From the NCBI GenBank assembly GCA_947448025.1, contig CANFLV010000010.1, positions 1 to 64,000 of the forward strand: a DNA stretch of 64,000 bases, given 5' to 3'. The translations under genes were made by a program, and so were the position numbers. Shown here piece after piece: positions 18,354-29,473 of this stretch. Below the pieces are notes generated by a model, which searched no databases, was not told the DNA's origin, and was given only the letters and a program-made list of their open reading frames with translations. How positions within the stretch are numbered: position 1 is the stretch's first letter; every line of letters starts with the position of its first letter. This stretch comes from Oxalobacteraceae bacterium (GTDB taxonomy: Bacteria; Pseudomonadota; Gammaproteobacteria; Burkholderiales; Burkholderiaceae_D).

Positions 18354-19439
18354 TTATTCGTTCAGGTAGCGCTTCCGGTAAAAGAAGCCGAGCAAGCCGA
18401 TCACGATCACCAGCATGCCGCACATGGTCAGCCAGAATCCCGCCTGGTCTTTCAGTAGCGGCATCTCCACGAAATTCATGCCGAAGATGCCCGTCACCAG
18501 TGTCAATGGCATGAACAAGGCGGTGAGTACAGTGAGCGTGCGCATGATTTCGCTGGTACGGTGCGACATCGAGGCGAAGTGCAGCTGTACCGCGGATTCA
18601 AGGGACGACTCAAGCCGGCGCGCATGATTGAGTACGCGCGTGATGTGTTCCATCACATCGTTGATGCGCACCAGCAGCAGGTCATGGGCGCGGCTGTCCG
18701 GTTCGAGCTTGGAGTCAATCACATGGTCGCGCAATTCCTGCATCGCATCATGCTGTTCTTCGCACAGCCGTTCGAGGCGATGCAATTCATTGCGCGCATC
18801 GAGCAGTGTGATCCATTCATTGAACTGGTTACGCGGATTGAGCAGGGCACGTTGCCAGCGGTCGAGTTTGGTCGTCAGCGGTTCGCGTAATTCCAGGTAT
18901 TGATCGACCATCGCATTCAACAGGCGCAACATCAATTCAGTGGGCGACGCCAAGTGGCGGCTTGCATGCGAGGTGCCATTTGTTCGCGTTGCCTGCTCGA
19001 GCAAGCGATTGCGCGCCAGTTCAATGGTGCGACTTTGCTTCGCATGGACCGTGATCAGGACGCGATCCATGAGGATGAAACTCACAGGTACGGTCGCCAG
19101 TTTTTCAAATGCAGCCGGCAGTTTGCGCCGTTTTGAAACGGGTTCGGGGACCTGCGTCGTGATGATGTTATCGCCATTCTTGTTGAAAGCGAGTTTGCGA
19201 AACACGACCAGTGCATATTCGTGCGTCGAGTCAAAATAGGATGGATGCTTCAGATTGACGATATCGATCAGGTGCAAGTCATAGAGCTGCACGCCGCTGA
19301 TGCGTGCAACGGTACTGCGCCAGGCTTCCGGATCTGCGGCGATCTCATCATGGGTCGCATCGAGCCAGAGAAAGCCGTCTGAGGGCAATATGGCCGGATT
19401 GAGTACCGCCCGGTCTTCGCTGAGGTGAAAGATGTCCAT
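18354..19439 (-). CDS. corA: CorA-family divalent metal ion transporter
   Basis: CorA proteins are pentameric inner-membrane channels for Mg2+ (or Co2+, Ni2+, Zn2+). I place the start at the ATG ending at 19439 (MDIFHLSEDRAVLNPAIL), with GGGA just upstream; a longer frame exists but lacks conservation. The 361-residue product has a large cytoplasmic N-terminal domain and two C-terminal membrane helices. The signature GMN (GIFGMNFVEMP) ends the first helix and a basic tail YRKRYLNE follows the second. Sequence alone does not separate Mg2+ uptake from ZntB-like zinc transport. Confidence 0.9.
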   Translation of the reverse strand: MDIFHLSEDRAVLNPAILPSDGFLWLDATHDEIAADPEAWRSTVARISGVQLYDLHLIDIVNLKHPSYFDSTHEYALVVFRKLAFNKNGDNIITTQVPEPVSKRRKLPAAFEKLATVPVSFILMDRVLITVHAKQSRTIELARNRLLEQATRTNGTSHASRHLASPTELMLRLLNAMVDQYLELREPLTTKLDRWQRALLNPRNQFNEWITLLDARNELHRLERLCEEQHDAMQELRDHVIDSKLEPDSRAHDLLLVRINDVMEHITRVLNHARRLESSLESAVQLHFASMSHRTSEIMRTLTVLTALFMPLTLVTGIFGMNFVEMPLLKDQAGFWLTMCGMLVIVIGLLGFFYRKRYLNE

Positions 19440-19511
19440 AGGTTCCCGACTCGATTTGCCCTGCGCGGCGACGTGGCACTCGCCGCGCATGATGACCGGC
19501 TACTGATCAGA

Positions 19512-21303
<1,792 letters not shown>

Positions 21304-21475
21304 AAGTTCACTAGAAAATGCAATACAAGAGGCGAAAATGCCAGAAAGCTATTGTACAATAAGGGGTTGTAGCTGAGTGATCTGCTACACTCGCAGGTGC
21401 ATACGATAGCAGCTGATAGCAGCCAAGTCGTCGCCAACAGGGCATATTTTAATTTCTGAGTCTCAGGGTGTTTGA

Positions 21476-22135
21476 ATGAATCGTGCGTTATTAGCAATCT
21501 TGAAATCTTTATTTGTCGTCACGCTGGCTGTCAGCGCAGTGGCGCACGCGAACGAAGAGAAAAAAGCCGTCAAAGCCGACCCCGCCAAAGGCGAGGCAAT
21601 TTATACCAATGGCGATGCTGCGCGCAACATCCCCGCCTGCGTATCCTGCCATGGCGCCGCCGGTAATTCGACGATCAGCCAGAATCCGAAGCTGGCCGCC
21701 CAGCACGAGGCCTATCTGGTCAAGCAGCTGACGGAATTTAAAGGCCCAACGCGCGCCAATCCCGTGATGAGTGGTATTGCCAAAGCACTCAGCGATGATG
21801 AAATGAAAAACATCGCGGCCTACCTCGATGCGCAGCCACAAAAACCAGGCGCAGCGAAAAACAAGGACACCGTTGATATCGGCAAGAAAATCTACCGTGC
21901 TGGTATCGCCGAAAAGAACGTACCAGCCTGCGCCAGCTGCCATGGTCCTAATGGCGCGGGTATCCCGGCGCAGTTTGCTCGTATCGGCGGTCAGCATCAG
22001 GACTACACCGCGTCGCAGCTGACCAATTTCCGCTCTGGTGCACGCAAGAACAGTGTGCAAATGTCGACAATTGCAAAGCGTCTGTCTGACGACGAAATCC
22101 TGGCGGTCGCTGATTATGTGGCCGGCCTAAAATAA
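21476..22135 (+). CDS. Cytochrome c4 (diheme)
   Basis: Cytochrome c4 carries electrons in the periplasm, usually toward cbb3-type oxidases. The 219-residue precursor has a signal peptide (cleavage around AVAHA, residue 25) and two heme-binding motifs, Cys55-x-x-Cys58-His59 (CVSCH) and Cys152-x-x-Cys155-His156 (CASCH), in two homologous domains. Methionine ligands are visible in NPVMSG and SVQMST. A terminator follows directly. It stands next to the resBC genes, whose products attach heme to such proteins. Confidence 0.95.
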   Translation: MNRALLAILKSLFVVTLAVSAVAHANEEKKAVKADPAKGEAIYTNGDAARNIPACVSCHGAAGNSTISQNPKLAAQHEAYLVKQLTEFKGPTRANPVMSGIAKALSDDEMKNIAAYLDAQPQKPGAAKNKDTVDIGKKIYRAGIAEKNVPACASCHGPNGAGIPAQFARIGGQHQDYTASQLTNFRSGARKNSVQMSTIAKRLSDDEILAVADYVAGLK

Positions 22136-22159
22136 CAAACCGAATCAATGGTATAAGAC

Positions 22160-22187
22160 GGGGTGGCTGCGGCCACCCCTTTTTTTT
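22160..22187 (+). terminator. Intrinsic terminator after cytochrome c4, abutting resB
   Basis: GGGGTGGC (22160-22167) pairs with GCCACCCC (22172-22179) over TGCG, followed by eight T residues. It ends only 12 nt before the resB start, so resB transcripts must either read through it or begin in the c4 gene or the hairpin region. Confidence 0.88.
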
Positions 22188-22198
22188 CAAGCAAAATA

Positions 22199-24328
22199 AT
22201 GACTACTAGCACTGCAGGAATCAGCATCAATACTCAACGCCGCTGGCTTGCCGATGCGATTGAACTCGTCTCCTCGATGCGTTTTGCGATCAGCCTCTTG
22301 AGTCTGATCGCCATTACCTCAGTCATCGGCACGGTGCTCAAGCAAAATGAGCCGATGCCGAATTATGTTAACCAGTTCGGGCCGTTCTGGTTCGAGGTGT
22401 TTGGCAAGCTCGGCTTGTATGCCTTGTACTCGGCTTGGTGGTTTTTGCTGATCATGGCTTTTCTGGTGCTGTCGACCTCGCTGTGCATTAGCCGTAACGC
22501 GCCGAAAATGCTGCGCGATATGCGCAGCTGGCGTGAAAATGTACGCGAGCAGTCGCTGCAAAACTTCCATCACAAATCATCGTGGACGGCCGCTGTGCCG
22601 CGTGATGCGCTCGCGCAGCAGCTGGCCGCACGACTGGCCCGGCATGGCTACAAGAGCAAAATCGTCGCGAAAGACAATGCCACGCTGATCGCCGCCAAAC
22701 AGGGCGCCGCAAATAAATGGGGCTATATTTTTGCGCATAGCGCCATCGTCATCATCTGTCTGGGCGGATTGCTCGACTCCGACTTGCCTATCCGATTTCA
22801 GCAGTGGTTTTATGGTAAGACGGCGTTCATGGGTAATGGCGTGATCGCCGATATCCCGGCGCAGCATCGGCTGGGCATCGGTAACTTGAGCTATCGCGCC
22901 AATACCTTGATTCCCGAGGGCGCAACGAGCAATACCGCCATCGTGCAGCAGCCGACGGGCGTACTGATCCAGGATTTACCGTTTTCGATCCACTTGAAGA
23001 AGTTCATCATTGAGCATTATTCGACCGGCATGCCGAAGCTGTTCGCCAGTGAAGTCGATGTGATCGATCCGGTCGATGGTAAAAGTTTTGCTGCGACGAT
23101 CAAGGTCAACGAGCCCTTGATTTACAAGGGCGTCGCGGTATACCAGTCGAGCTTTGAAGATGGCGGCAGCAAACTCAAGCTGGCGGCGTATCCGATGACT
23201 GGGCCGAAGAATTACACCTTTGCGTTGGCCGGCGAAGTGGGGAATACGACCGCGCTCGACAATGCCAACAGCAGCAGCGGCAGCGAGGCTTATACGATTG
23301 AATGGTCGGGCTTCCGGCTGTTCAACATCGAGAACATGAGCCAGAACGGCCAGGATGTGCGCGCCGTCAATCCGGACAAGAGTTTCAATGCCACACTGGC
23401 GGACGGCCTCGATAAACGGCTGGGTTCTGCTGCTAAAAACGCGAACAGCAAAGATTTGAAAAACGTCGGCCCGAGCGTGCAATACAAATTGCGCGACAAG
23501 ACCGGCCAGGCGCGGGAATACCATAACTATATGGTGCCGGTCGAAGTTGATGGTACGAAGGTTTTCCTCGCCGGCATGCGCGACACGCCTGCAGACCAGT
23601 TCCGTTACTTGCGTATCCCGGCCGATGATAATGACAGCGTAGAAGAATGGATGCGACTGCGCGCAGCCATGATGAATCCGGAGCTGCGCGCTCTGGCGGC
23701 GCAGCGTTATGCGGCGCGCGCGATGACGGCCGGGCGCGAAGATGGTTTGCGCCTGCAATTGCAGGAGTCGGCAGTACGCGGCATGGCGATCTTTGCCGGC
23801 AAGGGCGAGCAGGCTGGGTATGCAGCAATTTCGCGTTTCCTAGAGCGCATCCCGCCTGCCGAGCAGGAAAAGGCTGCCGATATCTTCATGAAAATCCTCA
23901 ATGGCGCCTTGTGGGATCTGTGGCAAATTGCGCGGGAAAAGGATGGCTTGAAACCGCTCGCGCTGGATGAAAAGCATAGTCGCTTCCTGCAGATCGCCAC
24001 GAATGCGATGTCCGACAGCGCCTTCTACAGCGCTCCTGTGTATTTACAGCTGCGCGACTTCCAGGAAGTCAAAGCCTCGGTCTTGCAGGTGACGCGTTCG
24101 CCCGGCAAGAAGATCGTGTACTTCGGCTGCCTGCTGCTCGTGCTCGGCGTATTTTCAATGTTTTACATTCGTGAACGACGCCTGTGGATCTGGCTAAAGG
24201 ATGAGGGCGATGCGACTACCAGCGCGTTAATGGCGATGAGCTCACAGCGCAAGACGCTCGATTTTGAAAAAGAGTTCGACGTGCTCAAGACGACGCTGGC
24301 GCAAACCAGCGCGGCAGCACCGACTTAA
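22199..24328 (+). CDS. resB: Cytochrome c biogenesis protein ResB (CcsB-type, System II)
   Basis: ResB, with ResC/CcsA, forms the System II synthetase that exports heme and ligates it to apocytochrome c. I take the ATG at 22199 (MTTSTAGISINTQRRW), since earlier frame lies inside the terminator hairpin. The 709-residue protein has membrane segments at about 28-46, 72-95 and 165-185, a large periplasmic domain and a last membrane helix near the C terminus (KIVYFGCLLLVLGVFSMFYI). No Shine-Dalgarno sequence is evident between the T-tract and the ATG. Confidence 0.95.
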   Translation: MTTSTAGISINTQRRWLADAIELVSSMRFAISLLSLIAITSVIGTVLKQNEPMPNYVNQFGPFWFEVFGKLGLYALYSAWWFLLIMAFLVLSTSLCISRNAPKMLRDMRSWRENVREQSLQNFHHKSSWTAAVPRDALAQQLAARLARHGYKSKIVAKDNATLIAAKQGAANKWGYIFAHSAIVIICLGGLLDSDLPIRFQQWFYGKTAFMGNGVIADIPAQHRLGIGNLSYRANTLIPEGATSNTAIVQQPTGVLIQDLPFSIHLKKFIIEHYSTGMPKLFASEVDVIDPVDGKSFAATIKVNEPLIYKGVAVYQSSFEDGGSKLKLAAYPMTGPKNYTFALAGEVGNTTALDNANSSSGSEAYTIEWSGFRLFNIENMSQNGQDVRAVNPDKSFNATLADGLDKRLGSAAKNANSKDLKNVGPSVQYKLRDKTGQAREYHNYMVPVEVDGTKVFLAGMRDTPADQFRYLRIPADDNDSVEEWMRLRAAMMNPELRALAAQRYAARAMTAGREDGLRLQLQESAVRGMAIFAGKGEQAGYAAISRFLERIPPAEQEKAADIFMKILNGALWDLWQIAREKDGLKPLALDEKHSRFLQIATNAMSDSAFYSAPVYLQLRDFQEVKASVLQVTRSPGKKIVYFGCLLLVLGVFSMFYIRERRLWIWLKDEGDATTSALMAMSSQRKTLDFEKEFDVLKTTLAQTSAAAPT

Positions 24329-24399
24329 CGAAAGCCCTATACTGGTGCACTGCCTGGTGCTGCCGATGGCGGGTGGCGCAGGTCTGATGGAGATGGATA

Positions 24400-25551
24400 A
24401 TGGAATTGACGCATACCGAAACATATAGTGAACCGATCAGCTACTTCAAGCGCCTGAGCGCGCTGGATTGGCTGTTTGCCGCGATCCTGGGTGGCGGCGC
24501 CTTGTTTGCGCTGATGCGCTTTGGCCAATACATGGATTATTACGAGCAGGCGATCCTGCTCGCTGCCGTGCCGACCTTTGCCGTATTGGGCTGGAACTGG
24601 AAGCCTGTACGACCACTCATGATCGGCCTGGCGATCCTCGCGCTGTGGGCGATTTCGCTGTATGGCGGATCGCTCGACATGGCGAATAAAAAATTCCTCC
24701 TGAAGTACATGTTGTCGAGCCAGTCTGCGATCTTGTGGATGAGCGCGCTGTTCTATCTGTCGACACTGTTCTACTGGGGCGGCCTGATCGCGCGCTCCGA
24801 TTTTGGCAGTTCCGTAGGCAGCAAATTATGCTGGTCAGCCGTCGTGCTGGGTTTCACCGGCATGCTCGTGCGCTGGTATGAGTCCTACCTGATCGGCAGC
24901 GACATCGGTCATATTCCTGTGTCGAATCTGTATGAAGTCTTCATCCTGTTCTGCATGATCACGGCCTTGTTCTACCTGTACTACGAACATCACTATGCAA
25001 CGCGCCAGGTCGGCCCGTTTGTATTGCTGGTGATTTCAGCGGCGGTCGGTTTCCTGCTGTGGTACACGGTCACGCGCGACGCTGCGGACATCCAGCCGCT
25101 CGTGCCCGCCCTGCAAAGCTGGTGGATGAAAATCCATGTGCCGGCGAACTTCATCGGCTACGGCACCTTCTCGCTGGCGGCCATGGTCGGCGTGGCCTAC
25201 CTGACCAAGTCCAAGGGTTACCTCGTTGACCGTTTGCCGACGCTGGAAGTACTCGACGACATCATGTACAAGGCGATCGCGGTCGGCTTTGCCTTCTTCA
25301 CGATTGCCACCATCCTTGGCGCGCTGTGGGCGGCCGACGCCTGGGGCGGTTACTGGTCGTGGGATCCGAAAGAGACCTGGGCGCTGATCGTCTGGCTCAA
25401 TTACGCAGCCTGGCTGCATATGCGCCTGATGAAGGGGCTGCGCGGGCAGTTCGCGGCATGGTGGGCAGTTGTTGGTTTGCTGGTCACAACCTTTGCTTTC
25501 CTTGGGGTTAATATGTTCTTATCGGGCTTGCATTCATACGGACAGCTGTAA
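24400..25551 (+). CDS. resC: Cytochrome c biogenesis protein ResC/CcsA (System II)
   Basis: This partner of ResB belongs to the heme-handling protein family. The 383-residue, multi-pass membrane protein carries the tryptophan-rich WWD motif (WGGYWSWDPKETWAL, about residue 315) that binds heme, flanked by conserved histidines. It follows resB after 71 nt. In many annotations this gene is called ccsB, so the symbol is a matter of naming; the function is clear. Confidence 0.95.
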   Translation: MELTHTETYSEPISYFKRLSALDWLFAAILGGGALFALMRFGQYMDYYEQAILLAAVPTFAVLGWNWKPVRPLMIGLAILALWAISLYGGSLDMANKKFLLKYMLSSQSAILWMSALFYLSTLFYWGGLIARSDFGSSVGSKLCWSAVVLGFTGMLVRWYESYLIGSDIGHIPVSNLYEVFILFCMITALFYLYYEHHYATRQVGPFVLLVISAAVGFLLWYTVTRDAADIQPLVPALQSWWMKIHVPANFIGYGTFSLAAMVGVAYLTKSKGYLVDRLPTLEVLDDIMYKAIAVGFAFFTIATILGALWAADAWGGYWSWDPKETWALIVWLNYAAWLHMRLMKGLRGQFAAWWAVVGLLVTTFAFLGVNMFLSGLHSYGQL

Positions 25552-25596
25552 AATCTTGCGCGCTAGGCGCTATCGTGAAGTGTTAAGGGAATTGTC

Positions 25597-26577
25597 ATGC
25601 TGATCAAATCACATTCGAACGGAATCGACTCGCCTTTTGCTTCCGAAATCACGCCACGCGAAATCTTTGAGGCGCGCCGGACTTTCATCAAGCAAATGGC
25701 GGTCGGCTCCATCGCCGGCACCGCCTTGTTCGAGATGGCCAATCGCGCCGCCTTCGCGCAGTCGCCGAACGCGCAAAAACTCGCAGCCAAGCCTAATCCC
25801 GCATACGTGGTGATGGACAAGCAGACGCCCTATACGGATGCGACGACGTATAACAATTTCTATGAATTCGGCACGGATAAATCCGACCCGGCGCAATATG
25901 CCGGCTCGCTCAAGCCGCGGCCATGGACGATCGCTATCGAAGGCGAAGTCAAGAAGCCCATGACGCTCGACCTCGATGCGCTGCTCAAGCTCGCACCGCT
26001 CGAAGAACGCATTTATCGCCTGCGCTGTGTCGAAGGCTGGTCGATGGTGATCCCGTGGGTCGGTTACTCGCTGTCGGCCTTGCTCAAGAAGGTCGAGCCG
26101 ACCGGTAACGCGAAATACGTCGAGTTCGTTTCACTTGCCGACAAGAAGCAGATGCCCGGCGTGAACAGCCCGGTACTCGAGTGGCCCTACGTCGAAGGCT
26201 TGCGCATCGATGAAGCGAATCATCCGCTGGCCATGCTCGCACTGGGCATGTACGGCGAAGTGCTGCCGAATCAGAATGGTGCGCCGGTGCGCATCGTCCT
26301 GCCATGGAAATATGGCTTTAAATCTGCGAAGTCCATCGTCAAGATCCGCTTCACAAAAGAGCAGCCGCGCACCGCCTGGAATGTCTCGGCGCCGCAGGAG
26401 TATGGCTTTTACTCGAACGTGAATCCGAACGTCGATCATCCGCGCTGGTCGCAGGCGACGGAGCGGCGCATAGGTGAAGATGGCCTGTTCACGCGCAAGC
26501 GCAAGACCTTGATGTTCAATGGTTACCCTGAAGTCGCGCCGCTCTATGCCGGCATGGACCTGAAAAAATTCTATTGA
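25597..26577 (+). CDS. msrP: Protein-methionine-sulfoxide reductase catalytic subunit MsrP
   Basis: MsrP (formerly YedY) is a periplasmic molybdopterin enzyme that repairs oxidised methionines in envelope proteins. The 326-residue precursor has a Tat signal with Arg27-Arg28 (RRTFIKQMA) and ends its leader near AAFA-QS (residue 54). Cys144 in [10 protein letters not shown] is the expected molybdenum ligand, and the oxidoreductase molybdopterin domain follows. It forms an operon with msrQ 18 nt downstream, supplied with electrons by that protein. Confidence 0.95.
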   Translation: MLIKSHSNGIDSPFASEITPREIFEARRTFIKQMAVGSIAGTALFEMANRAAFAQSPNAQKLAAKPNPAYVVMDKQTPYTDATTYNNFYEFGTDKSDPAQYAGSLKPRPWTIAIEGEVKKPMTLDLDALLKLAPLEERIYRLRCVEGWSMVIPWVGYSLSALLKKVEPTGNAKYVEFVSLADKKQMPGVNSPVLEWPYVEGLRIDEANHPLAMLALGMYGEVLPNQNGAPVRIVLPWKYGFKSAKSIVKIRFTKEQPRTAWNVSAPQEYGFYSNVNPNVDHPRWSQATERRIGEDGLFTRKRKTLMFNGYPEVAPLYAGMDLKKFY

Positions 26578-26595
26578 TGCGCGCTGCCAGAGTGG

Positions 26596-27240
26596 ATGCA
26601 TAAGGCCATGTTCACGCCCTCGCTACGGCAGTTTTCTGCGCTGAAGGCGCTGCTGTTCATCGCCGCGCTGCTGCCCTTCGTGCGCCTCGTCGTGTTCACG
26701 ATCTCCGACCGGCTAGGCGCAAACCCGATTGAATTCATCACGCGCAATACCGGCGACTGGACGCTCTATTTCTTATGCCTGACGCTCGCGCTGACGCCGC
26801 TGCGACGTCTGACTAAATGGAACTGGCTGGCAAAATTGCGCCGCATGATCGGGCTGTTCGCGTTTTTTTATGTGTGCCTGCATTTCACGACCTTCCTCTG
26901 GTTCGATCATTTTTTCGATGTCAGTGAAATGCTCAAGGATGTTCTCAAGCGACCCTTCATCACGGTCGGCTTCGGCGCCTTCCTGCTGATGATTCCGCTG
27001 GCAATGACGAGCACGAACGCGATGGTGAAACGCCTGGGGGGGAAGCGCTGGCAGTGGCTACACCGGCTGGTTTATGTCATCGCGCCCCTGGGTATTTTGC
27101 ATTTCTGGTGGATGAAGGCCGGCAAACATGATTTCAGTCAGCCGACGATCTTTGGCCTGATCGTCGCCGCGTTGTTGCTCATGCGCGTAGTCTGGAAGCT
27201 GCAGCAAAAGCGGCAGGCGCAGGCGATAGCGCGCAGCTGA
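26596..27240 (+). CDS. msrQ: Heme-binding membrane subunit MsrQ
   Basis: MsrQ (formerly YedZ) is a heme b membrane protein that passes electrons from the respiratory chain to MsrP. The 214-residue protein has about six membrane segments of the ferric-reductase-like fold with conserved histidines (CLHFTTFLWFDH, WQWLHRLVYVIAPLGILHFWW). The start may be ATG at 26596 or the in-frame ATG at 26608 (MFTPSLRQF). The context with msrP makes the assignment firm. Confidence 0.93.
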   Translation: MHKAMFTPSLRQFSALKALLFIAALLPFVRLVVFTISDRLGANPIEFITRNTGDWTLYFLCLTLALTPLRRLTKWNWLAKLRRMIGLFAFFYVCLHFTTFLWFDHFFDVSEMLKDVLKRPFITVGFGAFLLMIPLAMTSTNAMVKRLGGKRWQWLHRLVYVIAPLGILHFWWMKAGKHDFSQPTIFGLIVAALLLMRVVWKLQQKRQAQAIARS

Positions 27241-27259
27241 TATTCGGCATTTCCAGGCA

Positions 27260-27288
27260 TTAACATTGCGGGCATTAACAGGCATAAT
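27260..27288 (+). promoter_or_regulatory. Candidate sigma-70 promoter with overlapping direct repeats
   Basis: TTAACA (27260-27265), a 17-nt spacer and CATAAT (27283-27288) match the consensus at five of six bases each. The -35 lies inside a 10-bp direct repeat GGCATTAACA (27256-27265 and 27271-27280), with a partial third copy GGCATAA at 27281. It would drive the acyltransferase-like gene at 27318. Confidence 0.5.
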
Positions 27289-27317
27289 ACGTCGCACTTT
27301 CACAGCGTGTCGACCCT

Positions 27318-27956
27318 ATGTCTTCCCACATCCTCACCGCTGGCCGGGACAAGTCCCTGCTGCAAAATTTCGCGATTCGTTATCTTGGCCTGCTAGGCTG
27401 GACCGTCGCCTTTGCGCCGCTGCCGGGGCCGCGTGGCGTGGTGATCGTCTATCCGCATACCTCGAACTGGGATTTCATGTTTGGTCTGGTCGCGAAATGG
27501 GCCATGGGTGAGCAGCCGTTTCAATGGCTGGCCAAGGCTTCGCTATTTCGCTTCGGTTTGGGGCCGATACTGCGCGCGGTCGGTGGTGCGCCGGTCGTGC
27601 GCGGTGCCGGTGGTGCCAGTGCGCGCTTTGCGCAAACGATTTGTGAAGCAGAAAAGATGTGGCTGGTGCTGGCGCCGGAAGGCACGCGTAAATTCCAGCC
27701 GCAATGGCGCAGCGGCTTCTATCAGATCGCGCTCGCAGCCAAGGTGCCGATCGGGATTTCACTGATCGATTACCACACGCGTCAGGTCCGGCTCGTCGAC
27801 TACCTTGACTTGACGGGTGATCTGGCGACCGATATCGCCGCGATCAATGAAAAATACATCGGTGTCGGCGCACTGCATCCATCCAAGGCCGCGCCTATCA
27901 TTTTCGGTAGCGCGGTGAAGCCCGCCGACAAGGCAGCCTCACCGGGCGCGAAATAA
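27318..27956 (+). CDS. PlsC-like 1-acylglycerol-3-phosphate acyltransferase family protein
   Basis: The 212-residue protein has the two acyltransferase motifs: His47-x4-Asp52 (HTSNWD) and APEGTRK near residue 117. That suggests transfer of an acyl group to a lysophospholipid or similar lipid at the inner membrane. It lacks the N-terminal membrane anchors of classical PlsC and is short, so the true acceptor is uncertain. It has its own promoter-like sequence and ends 4 nt from the convergent lysA. Confidence 0.82.
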   Translation: MSSHILTAGRDKSLLQNFAIRYLGLLGWTVAFAPLPGPRGVVIVYPHTSNWDFMFGLVAKWAMGEQPFQWLAKASLFRFGLGPILRAVGGAPVVRGAGGASARFAQTICEAEKMWLVLAPEGTRKFQPQWRSGFYQIALAAKVPIGISLIDYHTRQVRLVDYLDLTGDLATDIAAINEKYIGVGALHPSKAAPIIFGSAVKPADKAASPGAK

Positions 27957-27960
27957 GACT

Positions 27961-29244
27961 TCAGGCCAGCATCGATTCCAGCGCGAACAGGTCTTGCGGC
28001 TTTTCGCGCTGGCGGATTTCAAAGACCTGCGCGCCATCGACCATCACTTCGGCTGCACGACCACGCGTATTGTAATTCGACGACATCGTCATGCCGTAAG
28101 CACCAGCCGACATGATCGCCAGCAGATCGCCTTGCTCGATGGCCAGATCGCGCGAGCGCGCGAGCCAGTCGCCCGATTCGCACACTGGTCCGACGACATC
28201 ATAGTTCAGAGCCGCAGTCGTACGCTGGGTCACAGTTTGTACGCCGTGCCAGGCTTCATACATCGCAGGTCGCATCAGGTCGTTCATGGCGGCATCGACG
28301 ATAGCGAAATTCTTTGCTGCGCCATGTTTCAGGTAAAGCACTTCGGTGAGCAGCACGCCGGCATTGCCGACGATGGAGCGACCCGGCTCGAACATCACCT
28401 TGATGGGTTTGTCCTGATGGCGCGCCTTGCGCCATGCATCGACCTTGGCGAACAGGCGATCGAGATAGTCGCCGACCGCGACCGGCTGGTCGGTATCGTA
28501 AGTAATGCCGATGCCGCCGCCAATATCCAGATGGTGCAGCACGATACCTTCTGCATCGAGCGTGTCGATCAGTTCGATCAGCTTGTCGAGCGCTTCGAGC
28601 AAGGGCGCGTCGTCGAGTAATTGCGAACCGATGTGGCAGTCGATACCGGACACCTCAATATGCGGCAAGCTCGCGGCTACGCGGTAAGTCGCCAAGGCAT
28701 CTTCGTAGGCGACGCCAAACTTGTTTTCCTTCAGGCCGGTGGAAATATAGGGATGGGTTTTTGCATCGACGTTGGGGTTCACGCGCAGGGAAATGCGCGC
28801 CGTCTTGCCGACCGCACCGGCGACTTCGTTGAGCCTGTGCAGTTCCGGAATTGATTCCACGTTAAAGCACAGGATTTCGTGCGACAGCGCGAGTGCCATG
28901 TCTTCACGTGACTTGCCTACGCCGGAAAAAATCACCTTGCGCGGATCACCGCCGGCCGCCAGTACGCGCAGCAATTCGCCGCCGGAAACGATGTCAAAGC
29001 CGGAGCCCATTTTGGCCAGTACATTCAGTACGGCGAGATTCGAATTCGATTTCACCGAATAGCAGACCAGCGAGGAACTGGCATCACGGCCATTACGTTT
29101 GCAGGCGTCGGCATACGACGAAAAGTTATGCATCAGCGCCGCTTTGGAATACACGTAAGTCGGCGAACCGAACTGTTGGGCGATCGCGGTCAGCGGGACT
29201 TGCTCGGCACATAAAACGCCGTTTTGATAAGTGAAGGGGGACAT
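27961..29244 (-). CDS. lysA: Diaminopimelate decarboxylase
   Basis: LysA decarboxylates meso-diaminopimelate to L-lysine, the last step of lysine synthesis. The 427-residue fold-type III PLP enzyme starts at the ATG ending at 29244 (MSPFTYQNGVLCAEQVPL); a TTG two codons earlier is less likely. The PLP lysine is Lys65 (CYSVKSNSN), with HIGSQL and GGGIG phosphate-binding segments and CESGDWLAR supplying the catalytic cysteine. It follows lptM after 9 nt on the same strand, a conserved pair. Confidence 0.97.
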   Translation of the reverse strand: MSPFTYQNGVLCAEQVPLTAIAQQFGSPTYVYSKAALMHNFSSYADACKRNGRDASSSLVCYSVKSNSNLAVLNVLAKMGSGFDIVSGGELLRVLAAGGDPRKVIFSGVGKSREDMALALSHEILCFNVESIPELHRLNEVAGAVGKTARISLRVNPNVDAKTHPYISTGLKENKFGVAYEDALATYRVAASLPHIEVSGIDCHIGSQLLDDAPLLEALDKLIELIDTLDAEGIVLHHLDIGGGIGITYDTDQPVAVGDYLDRLFAKVDAWRKARHQDKPIKVMFEPGRSIVGNAGVLLTEVLYLKHGAAKNFAIVDAAMNDLMRPAMYEAWHGVQTVTQRTTAALNYDVVGPVCESGDWLARSRDLAIEQGDLLAIMSAGAYGMTMSSNYNTRGRAAEVMVDGAQVFEIRQREKPQDLFALESMLA

Positions 29245-29253
29245 GGGCAATGG

Positions 29254-29445
29254 TTATCTGGAAGCGGGTGTTTTGGTGTCAGTCGGAACGGGCGTCGGTG
29301 CTGCCGGTGCTGTGGCTTCGGGCCTGGCTGGTAAGGAGAGTGGGCCGCGCTGGCCACAGCCGCCCAATACGCCGCCTGCGATTAAAAAGGCCGCGATGCG
29401 CAGCAGGTAAAACAGGTGAGAATCAGGCTTCACGATTAGAATCAT
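29254..29445 (-). CDS. lptM: Small lipoprotein, LptM (YifL) family
   Basis: LptM assists maturation of the LPS translocon LptD/LptE in the outer membrane. The 63-residue protein has a signal peptide with lipobox GVLGGC (Cys30) followed by the family signature CGQRGPLSLP and a Pro- and Ala-rich tail. The longer open frame upstream is antisense to cyaY and not real. It starts only 28 nt from the divergent cyaY, so the promoters must lie within the neighbouring genes. Its position before lysA is conserved in proteobacteria. Confidence 0.88.
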   Translation of the reverse strand: MILIVKPDSHLFYLLRIAAFLIAGGVLGGCGQRGPLSLPARPEATAPAAPTPVPTDTKTPASR

Positions 29446-29473
29446 GGTTTGTAAAAAGTCACTGGAGTGTAGC

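Noticed and set aside
22163-22198. Upstream extension of ResB from a GTG
   Set aside because: The extra codons lie inside a clear terminator hairpin and T-tract; the family match starts near the ATG at 22199.
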